From Pseudocercospora fijiensis CIRAD86 (Eukaryota > Ascomycota > Dothideomycetes > Mycosphaerellales > Mycosphaerellaceae): a DNA stretch of 64,000 nt. This document shows positions 48,647 through 59,256 of the stretch, one piece after another. Location: positions 124,001 to 188,000 of the forward strand of contig NW_006921537.1 of the NCBI RefSeq assembly GCF_000340215.1, in the 5' to 3' direction. A model generated the notes under the pieces. The model made no database searches, was not told the DNA's origin, and saw nothing but the letters and a program-made list of their open reading frames with translations. How positions within the stretch are numbered: position 1 is the first letter of the stretch; each line of letters starts with the position of its first letter. The position numbers and the translations under genes were made by a program.

Positions 48647-48651
48647 TCTAG

Positions 48652-51085
48652 TAGGGGATCTTGTCGGTTTTATCCTTTTCTAGCTCCCGAATTCTTATAG
48701 TAAGCGCGTTGTCGTTTAGCTAGCGTATAACGAGCTTTTAACACTCCGGAATGTAGGCGAGGGCCTTAGTATTACTAAGCTATATACCGTTCCTACTAAG
48801 GAATTTCTTTACCTAAAAGTCGGGGTCCTTATAGTATTTCTAAAGATTCTTTATAATATTAGTTGTCTTAGGCTCTTTCCGCGTAGCTCTCTACTAGCTC
48901 GGAGGGTTTACCCCCTTCGATAGTTCTTTAGCGGTAGGCTTCGGGGTAGGCGGTAGTACGTTATCTATTTCCTAATTACTATCCTTAGGTAGGCTAGCGT
49001 TACTATTTAAGGATTTAGTAGTAGGCTGCCTATAGGTACTAGAAGGGCTAGTAGTAGGGGTTTTACGACTAACCGTTTCCTTAGACTAGGTTCTTACTCT
49101 TAGAGGTAGTAGGCTCGGGGACCTTTAAGTAGTTCTTCGAGGCTAGGTTTGTTTACGAATTGCTTCCTCTACCTCGCGAACGCTAAGCCCTTAAACTACG
49201 TTACAAATACCCTTAGTCTTCGTAGTATCTTTCTACTTAGTAGTAGCTTTCCGGATCCGATTTGTGTCGGTAATAGCGGTAACAGGAAGACTATTCCTAA
49301 GCGGTATATCCTAGCTACTAGTATAGGTAAGGGTATCTACAACTATAGCTACTTCGTAGTCGCTAAAATCTAGCTCTTTATCGGCCTCCTCGACTATACC
49401 TAGATCGTAGGGCCTTTAGTATAGTATAACCCGCCTAGTAGTAGTAGGGATAGTAGTAGGGGTAGGAAGGCCGTTTCGAGCATCGTTTAAAGCGATCCCT
49501 CCGTAGGGATTTCCCGGAGACCTTAAAGGTAGAGGGGGAAGAGTAGAAGGAATTATCGGAGCTAGGGCTCGAGGAGTCGGAACTCGAGGGCCTAGTTAAG
49601 CTATAGCACTAGGGGCTATAGTTCGCCTTAGTTGCTAAGAAGGATAGTTAAATTGTTTTCGAAGGGCTTCTATTCTAAATTTAGGTAGGAAAACAATCTC
49701 CTACTAGTAATAGGCCTCGAGGAGAGGAAGTATAATAGCGAGCTTTAGGAGGGTAGGACTATTACGGAAGCGGAATAGGGTAGCGTATAGTATACCTAGG
49801 GGCCCGAAGTACTACGTACGGTCCCGAATGTAGTAGAATCCTTAGTCTTATATATACCGGTAGGGCCTATAGTTTAGACGAAAGTAGCCTTTAGCTCCGT
49901 AATAGTAATAGCGACCCTCTATACTAGGGATAGATTAAAAGGCAAAGGCATCGAAGGTTAGCCTCTATACAAACTAGTTGTTATATATCTAAGTTATAGG
50001 GGTATTGTCGCTCTAGAGGGGATAGAGGCGCTATAGGGCATACGAATCGGTATTAGTATTAACCGGACCTGTAGTAGGGCCCCTCTAATTGTCTCGGGAG
50101 AGGACGTAAAGTTTTAGTTCTTAGAACTACTTAATAAGGTCGTCGATACCGGGGTCCGTAACTAGCTTAAGGGCTACCCCCTATCGCTAGATATCTAGGG
50201 TAGGGCGTATACTTAGTATTCTTTTCTTAACTGTCTCTCGTAGCTCTTTCAAATAGCTACTATCGTTACTAGTAAGGAGCGAGAAGCCCTATCGGCTACG
50301 AGCTAGGTCGTACCTAGTACAATAAATCTGTTCGAAGTCGGTATAGGATTCCTTATCGTAAGGGTAGATACTACATTTTTCGTAGATCCGAGGCATAATA
50401 GTAGGTATAGAGCCTCCTAAGCCCTTTAGAAATAGACGGCTCCTCGTAATATTATTAAGAAGCCTCCTCGGTATCCCTTTAGCGATACTATAGAAGTCCT
50501 AGCAAAAGCGAAGGGCATTACTCTTAGCCGTTTGTCTAGTATATAGCTATTTAAGGTATTTGCGGGAGTTTAGCCGAACCGCGATATCCTAGTTAGCAAA
50601 CTCGCGTTTAAACTTCTTTAAGAAGGCTTCCTACGCAAGAGGCTTACTGCCTAGGAGCCGAGTAACTTAGGGTCGGATACTAGTTTTACAATTAGCTATA
50701 AGGAGCTTTACCGTAGTAGCCGTTTTAGCCCTTAGATAGTATCGCTTAAGGATAGTAGAAAACCTTTTAACAAAGTTAGTAGCGTTTTCTCTAGTAAAGA
50801 GGGGGTTCTTAACGGTCCCTAGGAGGGGTATCTACGGTTTTAAGTCCGAGAAGGCCTAAAGAAGATCTTAGAGAAGTTAAGGGGATAGCCCTCCGGTTGC
50901 CTAGATAAGCTACTAGGGAACTTCTCGAGTACCGCCCTCCTAGGTAGTGCCTCCTTAAGCCGCTTCTCTATACTCTATACTAGTATCCTTATTGCTTCCC
51001 GAGGCCGTAGTCCTCTCGGTATTAGAGTTAGTATCGAGGTAGTTGCGAATAAAGTTTAGAGGTAGGTCTCGGTAAGTACCGGCAT
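48652..51085 (-). pseudogene. Element D gag with zinc knuckle
   Basis: This is the minus-strand Gag starting at an ATG at 51085 (MPVLTET). The capsid region includes AFLKKFKREFANQDIAVRL and TDFEQIYCTRYDLA. The zinc knuckle at about 49915-49871 reads GRYYYYGAKGYFRLNYRP, where Tyr codons occupy Cys and His positions of C-x2-C-x4-H-x4-C. A Pro/Thr-rich linker and the protease region follow; the block is interrupted by H at 48651 and by the assembly gap. The start lies about 290 bases downstream of palindrome S4. Confidence 0.82.
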
Positions 51086-51373
51086 TAGAGGGGGCCTATA
51101 AAGGCGGCTCCGCCGGGGTAGGGTTATTATTGTTTTCTTAGGAGCTTATCTCGTCGATAGAACAAACAATTTATAGAAGACGATAAACGATTAGAATAAA
51201 CAGGAAGGATATAGTATCGATAAAATTAGATAGGTTACTAGGTATACTTAAGGTAAGGAGGGAGCGTAGACGGGCTATAGCGTACTTTGTAGTACGTGTC
51301 GCGTCTATGTCCTCGAAGTAAGGGGAGGGTAGGCGGTAGTCCGTATATATATAGAATAAAGGGGGCGGCGAGT

Positions 51374-51399
51374 GTTACCTAGCTAGCTAGCTAGTATAC
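51374..51399. repeat. Palindrome S4 of element D, before gag
   Basis: GTTACCTAGCTAGCTAGCTA followed by GTATAC. It has the TAGCTAGCTAGCTA core with GT.AC arms and lies in the leader between the 5' LTR and gag. Confidence 0.8.
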
Positions 51400-51883
51400 C
51401 CGCTATACCCGTTCTAGGCCCCCTTTATTCCTCTCTATTAATTTCTATTAACTCGCAGTATACCGATTACGGTACCGCGGAAGGGTCGTAATAGCCCGAA
51501 AGGAAGTTTTGTATTAGGCTCGCGCCGATTAGCGGAAGGGATAGAGGGCTATCGACTTTTCGGGGTTCTTCGTATCCCTATCTCTAGTTTCTTATAGCGG
51601 GCTCTTAGGTTTCTTTCTATATAGGTCGTTTCTTATAAGGTTCCGCCTACTATAGATAGGTAGGGAGTCGTAACATTCGTAAATAGTATTTCCTTTTGCT
51701 TTAAGTCGGTAACGGTATTCCTTTTGCTTTAAGTCGGTAACGGTTTATTAGTAGTAGGACGTCTCGATACTACTAAGGTCTTTTTAGCGGTAGTATTATA
51801 TTAGTAGTATAGTCCTCGCTCTAGGCGAAGGCTATAAACGTTTCTTCTTAACTATATATATACCTGTACCTTTAAATAAATAA
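51400..51883 (-). other. Element D leader with a 28-bp tandem duplication
   Basis: Non-coding leader. At 51689-51744 the unit TTCCTTTTGCTTTAAGTCGG with its following AACGGTA is present twice in direct tandem. No gene is seen. Confidence 0.6.
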
Positions 51884-51906
51884 AGATAGCCCTACCTTCG
51901 GCTCTA
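51884..51906 (-). other. Element D primer-binding region shared with C
   Basis: On the minus strand, five bases after the 5' LTR, lies TAGAGCCGAAGGTAGGGC with five more bases, identical over 23 bases to 57009-57031 in element C. TAG would be TGG before RIP, as expected of a tRNA primer site. Confidence 0.6.
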
Positions 51907-51911
51907 GAAAA

Positions 51912-52267
51912 TGTAGTCGGGACGAGTAGGTCGTAGGTAGAGGTACATATATAGGGAACTGTATGCTATAGGCCTAGTACTTTGTATCTCTTAGGTAACT
52001 GCGAGGGGTCGGCGTAGCATTATATACTTCGAAGGGGAGGGGTTGTAAATATTAAAGAGAAGAGAATAGCCGTAGGGAGGGCTATATTGTAGCTAGATTA
52101 GGTACATTTCCTATATCCTTCTTGCTATGTGTTATCGTAGCTGTGTCCCCTTATATTGTATATGTATGTTATCTAATTATAAAGGTAGCTATGTCTTCTA
52201 GGGTATAAAAACAAGGAGAGGGGGTATAAGTATATATATAAGTACTAAGCCGGGTTTCCCTACTATA
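51912..52267 (-). repeat. Element D right LTR (5' LTR in element orientation), 356 bp
   Basis: This is the second copy of 23326-23681. It starts TGTAGTCGGG and is followed by CTAG at 52268-52271. Confidence 0.95.
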
Positions 52268-52980
52268 CTAGCGAGGCTACTATATAGTTAGCAAAGGCTT
52301 TTAAGAACCTATTAGTCTCCGGAGGAAGATTAGTATCTCTAATCGTAACTACGTTAAACTTCTAGGTAGCGTTAATTAGCCGATACTTCTTTAGCTCCCT
52401 AGGAGCTGTCTTCTTCTAAACTAGGAAGTATAGATTGCGATACGAGGTATAGGAAGGCTCTAAGGTGCTAGCCTTCACACGCTACCGTATTATATCCTTA
52501 ACTATACCTCTTAGGCTTAGGTTTAGCTTAAACCCTAGGTAAGCCTAAGGCTTATACTCGATCGTTCGGATCCTCTATAGAGGGGCAACCTCCGGGTTAA
52601 TCCTACCTAGATACGTAAAGTTATACGCTAATACGGCTTCGCGGTTGTATAGAAGCTCGTATAGCAAATCTAGTTTAAGATCCGAAAGCTCGATACTAGG
52701 TTTAATATTCGCTAGTCTCTCCGGCGTTAGCCTCGATCCTCTAGGAATAGCGGAGAACTTTTTAGTAATATACCTCTAGTCGTATAGACTATCCCTAGGT
52801 GTTAATATCGCTTCGCGGTTAAGGCACTTTTGTCGCTAGTTAGGATTTCTGCTAGGATTAGACCTATCGGTTATATATACGCTACCCTTTACGGGCTTAA
52901 TCTTATTAGCTACCCTCTTATATAGGGTATATATACTAACCGCTCGTAATACCCGAGCCCTCTCTCTTTAACGTTAGGCC
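52268..52980 (-). pseudogene. Element C reverse transcriptase, N-terminal part
   Basis: This is the minus frame leading into the RT block cut by D. The last residues before the insertion are FANYIVASLV, which continue as NIFSGYD from 23325. This is the beginning of the RT palm. Upstream the frame is interrupted by RIP stops, and the pol start lies just after palindrome P2. Confidence 0.82.
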
Positions 52981-53600
52981 CGGAGATTAGCGTAATAGAA
53001 TAGCGCGTAAACTTTATCGGAAGTCTCCTTAAGTCGGTAGGTATATAGCTAGTAATCCTAATTTATAATTCCGGCGAAAACGTTAGATTCCTAATAATAC
53101 CCCTAGGGTAGTATTCGATCGGCGCTCTAATTAGTTAGTTCGGATTCGGGCTCGGGTAGATCCGCTTCCGGCGGCGATAATTGCGATAGCATTATTACTA
53201 AGATTCGTATACTAGGTTGTCGTTGCCGGGTTGTTATACTCGCTATCGCTTCGAGTATTCGCCTCCTTAGTATAGAGCCTAGAAACTTGCCTTAACGTAC
53301 GGAGCGGCGCACCTCTAGATATAACCTATTTAAGCTATACTAACTTATAGCGCAGATTGCCGGTCTTACAACCGCGCTATAGCGTTTCCCGAAGAGCGCT
53401 TAGAAGTAGTAAGGATATCCTCGTAGGACTTATAGCTAGTGTTTCCGATATAACTAGTAAATACGACTCGGTTGCCCTTCTAGTTAGCGATAGTTCCTTC
53501 CTAGGAGCTATCGTCGCAGTTGCGCTAGATATCCCGGGTTATACGAGACTATAGACGACCTAGAATAATTAGCGTATTCGGGTTAGCGGCAATCTAGAAG
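52981..53600 (-). other. Spacer between protease and RT of C, containing palindrome P2
   Basis: No conserved domain is recognised. Palindrome P2 at 53093-53115 (AATAATACCCCTAGGGTAGT plus ATT) marks the boundary between the gag-protease block and the RT block. Confidence 0.55.
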
Positions 53601-53900
53601 GTAAAGGAAAAGTATATACCGAAAGCGTCTACTATAATATTGTAGTAGGTACCTACTAGCGCAACCTCCCTATTTACTCCCTATATACTAAGGGAAATAT
53701 CTCTATTTATTAGTAGTCGGAGCTGTTTAGCCTAGCGCTTACTTATAATAAGTAACTCTAAACTATTATTAAGCATTACTAGCAACTACTAACTATAGCT
53801 TCCGATAGTAACTTAAATATAGATAGTAGGAACGATAGTAAAGGAACGGGTAACTACGGAAAGGTCTATATTATTAGGGATAGAGTAAAGTTCCTTAGGT
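53601..53900 (-). pseudogene. Element C aspartic protease
   Basis: The minus frame reads LVMLNNSLELLIISKRQA-like sequence (the Q is a stop) and then RLLINRDISLSIQGVN. NTLIILGRP follows, with stops at Trp. This is the order of a fungal Gypsy protease: active-site loop, then IQGVNG-like flap region, then hydrophobic-ILGRPW segment. The active-site Asp appears changed to Asn. Confidence 0.75.
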
Positions 53901-56215
53901 CGAGGAGGTCCTACTCGACCGATTTATTAGCTAGTAAATCGGAAAGCCTTAATAGAAACTAAAACTAAAGCAGGGTCGGCATTATTATTATCCCCTCGGC
54001 CTATCTCCTTAATCCCCTCTTCGTTAGTATTATCGATAGTCTCCTAGCTCTCGTAGGTTACTAATTCGCCTTCTACTAACTCCTAGGCCCCTAAAAATTT
54101 AGGAAGGAACTATAGGGAAGAGACGTCGATATAGTCCTCTCGCCCCTATTTACGTCGGAGGGCTATAAGGTCTTTTATAAAGGTAGCATCGTTAGGAATC
54201 CGGCTCTAGAACAGGTTAGTAGGTAAACCGTATACTAGAAGCTCTCCTATAGACACGTTAGACTTAAGGTCTAGGAACTATAAAGCCTAGAAGAGAGCAT
54301 TTACCTTTGTATCGTAAGAGTTAGTAGGCCTAGCACTATACTTCTTTATATACCTATTAAAGCGAAAGCTCTTTAGGTCGGCTAACTTTCGTTTATAGGC
54401 CGGCGGGTTAGCTAGGCCTAGGGTACTACTAAGGTCGGTAGTAGCATCCTCTATATCGATATCCGGAGTCTCTAGGACCTCCGGAGAGGCTTTACTAGCT
54501 CGGGTTGTACGGTCTTCGGCTGTCTAGAGTGTCTTAGTCTTAGCGACTAATTCTCGCTGTTTCTTAGCCTTATTAGCTACCTGCTTCTTAAGTATCCTAG
54601 TAGGGACTGCCGTACTAGGGCGGGTAGGGTTCTATAGGCTCTTACCCTTACCCTAGGACTAGGTTTAGGACGACTAAGTTTAGGACCTTATAGTAGCGTA
54701 GACATCTATACTATTCTTAGTAACCGCGTAAACATTAGTAACTACGTCCGGGTCCTAAGATACAAAGTTAACTTTAATAGGCTTAGTAGTACCGTTACTA
54801 CTCCGCTCCTTAACCTGTTTTGCCCTAACCTTCTAAGTTTCTCGTTTAGTAATAGCGGCGAGGGTACTGTTCCTAGTATCCTTAAACTCGATCTTGCTAC
54901 TATACTTCTTCTCTAGAAGACTCCTAAGTTAAGGTAGCTTCGGGGCTCTACGATTCTACTCGAAGTTAATCTTGTCGCCGGTATCGGTATAGTAGAACCG
55001 ACTATTTACTTATATAACGAGCTTCCTCTTAAGAAGCTCCTTCTAGATAGGGCAGTCTAATTAAACATGTTTAAAACCGCCGTATATCTAGCACTTGCTA
55101 TCTAAGTTAGAATAGATCTTCCGTATAGTATAGACGTTAACTAAAGGGGCCTTAGGGTAGTTAGGATCGGAGACCTAGTAGACTAGTAGTATATCCTTTA
55201 GTATACTAGTATTAAGGACCTCCCTAACTCGCTATAGTACTTTCGTATTAAGGTTGAGCTAGGCTAGGGATTTAGCTAAGTCCGCAACGTCCTAAGAATG
55301 CTTAGTAATAGTAGGAGTTACGGTACTAGGACTACTTTGCGATTTAGGAAGAAACTTAGGCCCTCTAGTTCCCGAGGCATCGTTCCTTACCTAGGCTAGG
55401 TTATTCCGGTCCTTGCCGTAAATGAACTTCTTTATATCGGCGGAGCTATTAATATCGTCCTTAACAGCCTCTAGGACCTCTTTATACTTCCTAAAGGTCT
55501 TAGGATTAGCTTCGCTAAGCTTATAGCGACGGAAGATACGCTTAGCCGTAGACTACGGCAACCCTTTAAGAAGTAGCCTCGTTCTCTAAGAATTCTCGAG
55601 GTCCTACTAGTCGATGCCGTCCGCTAACTTAACAAACTCGCGGACGTACTCCTTTAGGTCGTTATCTTCGGTGCGCCTCTCTATATAAAGGTTCTTAAGC
55701 TACGTACGACTGCCTTTAATACGACAGCTATCGCGATCCCGATACTCCCTTATAAAGGCCTACTTAAAGACCTCCTAGTCGGCATTAGACTTGTCGTCCT
55801 TTTCTAGGTAGCTAACTAGGGTTCTAAGGGTTCGGTAAAGCTTAGTAATAGTAGTCCTCGTAAGGGACCGGACCTTGTACTAGTCCGACTCCTCTTCGAG
55901 TCCGTACTCGGCTAAGTTGTCCTTAAAGCGTTCTACGTACGCCGTAGCGTTCTACCCTTCGAATAAAGGGTTCCTACTACTTCCTAGCTCTAGCGGGCGA
56001 CGCCTATTCTAGCGGAGAAGGTTAGTTTGCCCTTAAATTATCTTTATAACGACATTATAGAGAGCCTCGGGCATAGAAGGCTCGATAGCCCCTAGGTCGA
56101 CGGCGCTTATAACAACTAGTCGTCGCCTGATTTCTTCGTTAATGGGGTCTAGTAGGTTATTAGATTCCGAAGATTCCGCTAATTCGTAATGCTCGCTTTC
56201 GCTAGAGCTTATTCG
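53901..56215 (-). pseudogene. Element C gag with zinc knuckle
   Basis: This is the minus-strand Gag. The capsid region reads AYVERFKDNLAEYGLEEES, TKLYRTLRTLVSYLEKDD, FIREYRDRDSCRIKGSRT and LKEYVREFVKLADGID (about 55960-55600), typical of fungal Gypsy capsids. The zinc knuckle at about 55097-55050 reads KCWIYGGFKHV-stop-LDCP, i.e. C-x2-C-x4-H-x4-C with one Cys as Tyr and a stop at Gln. Lys-rich linkers follow. The start codon is not identified. Confidence 0.88.
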
Positions 56216-56330
56216 ATTGTTATAAAGTAGTTAAAATAAAGTGCTATAAGAAAGTGTTTTTAGTATATATTATAGGTTTAGTTTGTTTCGATATTGCTAT
56301 ACGAGAAAATAGTGTACTAGGCTATTTTCT

Positions 56331-56359
56331 TCTAATATTACCCCCGGGATAGCATTAGA
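56331..56359. repeat. Palindrome P1 of element C, before gag
   Basis: TCTAATATTACCCCC followed by GGGATAGCATTAGA. 11 of 14 arm positions pair and the three mismatches are RIP-type transitions. It lies in the leader between the 5' LTR and gag. Confidence 0.8.
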
Positions 56360-57008
56360 ATTTAGCCTCCTAGGGGTCGCCTAGACACCCCTAGGAGCTT
56401 TAAATTTAGTAAACTTAGATAAAAGCTACTCGGAGGAAGGAACTGCAATCTCTATTTATACCTAGATCCTAGAAACTAGCCGCTTTACTAACTATCGTTA
56501 TCTCCTTTAGCTAGGCATAGGGGGCGGGGACCTTCTTTTTCTAGTAGAAGGCTAAGTACTATCCGAACGAGGTAGCGAATCCCGAAACAGTCTACCTAGT
56601 TAATAGGGGAACTGTCTAGGCATCCGACCTGTAATCTAGAAATTGCTATCGTATAGATAGTCTTAGTAAACTAAGTAAGGCCGATAGGTAATTAATCTAT
56701 CTCCTCCTTAGGTAGGCGGTAGCTTATCTCGAGTAAGTAGTACTAAATAGGTCTTCGACCCGGAGCCGAGTCCTTAGAAGCTAGCTATAGTTATAGACTA
56801 GGCCCTAAGCTATAACAGTCCTAAGGGTTTGCAGCTTTTCGGGGTTAAAGCGATGCCCTCGTTAAGAGGTTTCTCTACTTGTCGTAACGGCCCCTTAAGA
56901 TACTTCGGTATCGTCCGTATCGTAGGCTCTTATCGTACCCTCGCTTCGGTTATAGCTATTCGTACCTAGAGACTACCTTTAACATACCCGAACCTGTTAG
57001 ATATAAAG
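56360..57008 (-). other. Element C leader
   Basis: About 650 bases of non-coding leader between palindrome P1 and the primer-binding region. No gene is recognised. Confidence 0.5.
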
Positions 57009-57031
57009 AGATAGCCCTACCTTCGGCTCTA
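57009..57031 (-). other. Element C primer-binding region shared with D
   Basis: This 23-base segment next to the 5' LTR is identical to 51884-51906. On the minus strand it begins TAGAGCCGAAGGTAGGG, TGG... before RIP. Confidence 0.6.
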
Positions 57032-57032
57032 A

Positions 57033-57311
57033 TAAAGGACGGAAACCAAAACTACTACTACTACTAGCAGTAATAGTATAGGCTACTAAGGGTAATATAA
57101 CCTATAGCAATATAGGCAGCTATATTTAGTATAATAGGATAACAAGACGGTTGCTTAGGCTAATAACTAGAGCCCTGCAATATAGGTATTATAGAAGTGT
57201 AACGTAAACAATATACTATACGAGGTTAATAATCTGTCTACTCTATAGAAGGAGGCCTCTTATATAGGCTCAAAACTAGCCTATAGGTGTGGGGCCGGTT
57301 ACTAGCTAATA
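57033..57311 (-). repeat. Element C right LTR (5' LTR in element orientation), 279 bp
   Basis: This is the second copy of 16100-16378, followed by CTAG at 57312-57315 and then by the continuation of B RNase H. Confidence 0.95.
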
Positions 57312-59255
57312 CTAGGTTTGATTTTAATATATTATATCGGCTAGGCGTAAGCAACCCTACTAATAGCCTATCGAGGCGACCTAATTACGATAGCGAGACC
57401 TAATATATTAATTCTTTGTTTCTAACCCTGTAGCACAAGATTGCTATAGCCCGTATTGTTAATAAGCAAGCGTAGGATAAGCGGCTTACCGGACTCCGCG
57501 ACGGCTTAAAGTATATTAATACTCTTACGACGTAGATCGCTCGAGCTATAATAACTCGATTAAAGATATTGCTATCTATAGTAATAGCCTATATAGCGAC
57601 AGTACTATAGAAGAGGTTGCAGTAGTTCCGGCTGCTAGTACTATTAGATATATACAATACGTACCTCGTTTAATAGCGAGGGTACTATTAAATAACCTTA
57701 CAAATAGGGATAGTTAATCGTTTATAGATAAGCTATTACATACTTAGTAGAGGGACGCCTTTGCTACTAAACGTATTAATAGGCTTGTAAGTAGGCGAAA
57801 GACTTAATCTAGTAATAGTAATAATTAGTCGATCGACGACAAGGGTTACTTAAGGTTTAAGGGCAGATACTATATCCCCGCTATACAATCGATTAAACAA
57901 GAGCTTTTAAAGAGGCACTATAATAGTAAGCTCGCTAGTTACTATAGTATAGAGAGGTCGCACGAGCTACTATCGCGTATATACTACTAGCCGAATAGTA
58001 AACGGTATATAAAAGAATACGTATAGACCTACGTAGTATACTAGCGTATTAAAGCACTAAAGCACTTGCTATTCGGCGAGTTGTCTTTACTTCCTATTCT
58101 AAAGAAGCTATTTATAGAGCTAATAATAGACTTTATTATAGGCCTACCGCCTACTAAGCGTAGGGGTAGCAAGGACGTATATAATGCTATCCTTGTTATA
58201 GTAGATCGATTTACTAAAAGCGCTCGATATATCCCGGCGCGGAAAGACTAGACTGCTATTAATATAGCAGAAGCGCTATAGAATAATATCTTCTATAGCT
58301 ATTAGGGAACCCCTAAAGGGATAGTCTCCGATAGAGGCTCGACATTTATATCTTATTATTAGAGTAAGATATACCTATAGCTAAGACTTAAGCATCGGCT
58401 GTCTATAGCCTTCTATCTATAAATAGAGAGCTAGACCGAGAGGCAGAATGCTACGCTATAGCAGTACCTACGTAGCTACATTAATAAGAACCCTAACGAC
58501 TAGGTTAACCTCCTATAACTAGCCGAATTCGTATATAACAATAGTGTCCACTTATCTACTAAGGTGTTACCTTATTTCGCTATAATAGGTAGCAACCCTA
58601 TATTACTATAAGACCCCCCATCGCTCGAGGCCGAGCGTAAGGGAAGGGAAGCGGGTTAACCTAAGATACTAGCGGCTATTAAGAGGGTTTAAAAGATACG
58701 AGAAATCTATACTAAGATAGCTAAGAAACTAACAAAGGCTTAAGAGTACTAAAAGGCCTACTATAACAAATACTATACGCTAATAACCTTTAAACAAGGC
58801 GATATAGTTATATTAAGTACTAAGAACCTCTGTATTCGTAAACACCCGTCGCCTAATAGCAAAACACGCCCTAAACTAGCACTACGGTTTATTAGCCTAT
58901 TCCGTATCCGAGAACCGAAGGGTAATAGCTAGGCCTACTAGTTACAGCTTCTACCTTATTATACTGTCTGTAATACCTTCTACGTATCCCTCCTTAAGCT
59001 ATACTACTAGCGCGAAGGCGATAAAGCGCCTACTAAGTTAGAAGAAGTCTTAGCTAATAGCGAAGAGCTATAGTCTATAGAACGTATTCTAAAGCATCGG
59101 ACTAGGCAAGGCAAGAAGGAATACCTCCTAAGACAGCAAGGCTATTTACCTAAATAGGACTCGTAGGAGGCTAAGAACTCGTTTAAGGATATAACCGAGT
59201 TATTAGATAAGTATTAGACTAGTATAAAGAACAAGAAGAAGGCTAAGGGGCTATA
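57312..59255 (+). pseudogene. Element B pol: RNase H end, integrase and chromodomain
   Basis: The frame continues from 16099 as RFDFNILYRLGVSNPTNSLS, the usual end of Gypsy RNase H. One frame change occurs between about 57420 and 57890. The integrase zinc region has RHYNSKL...SIERSHELLSRIYY and TYVVY (Cys as Tyr). The core has LIIDFIIGLPPTKRRGSK (58105-58160), an uninterrupted run to about 58251, and then IVSDRGSTFISYY and TERQNATL. The tail ERILKHRTRQGKKEYLLRQQ followed by GYLPK is a chromodomain (59085-59215). The stop lies near 59253. Confidence 0.92.
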
Positions 59256-59256
59256 A

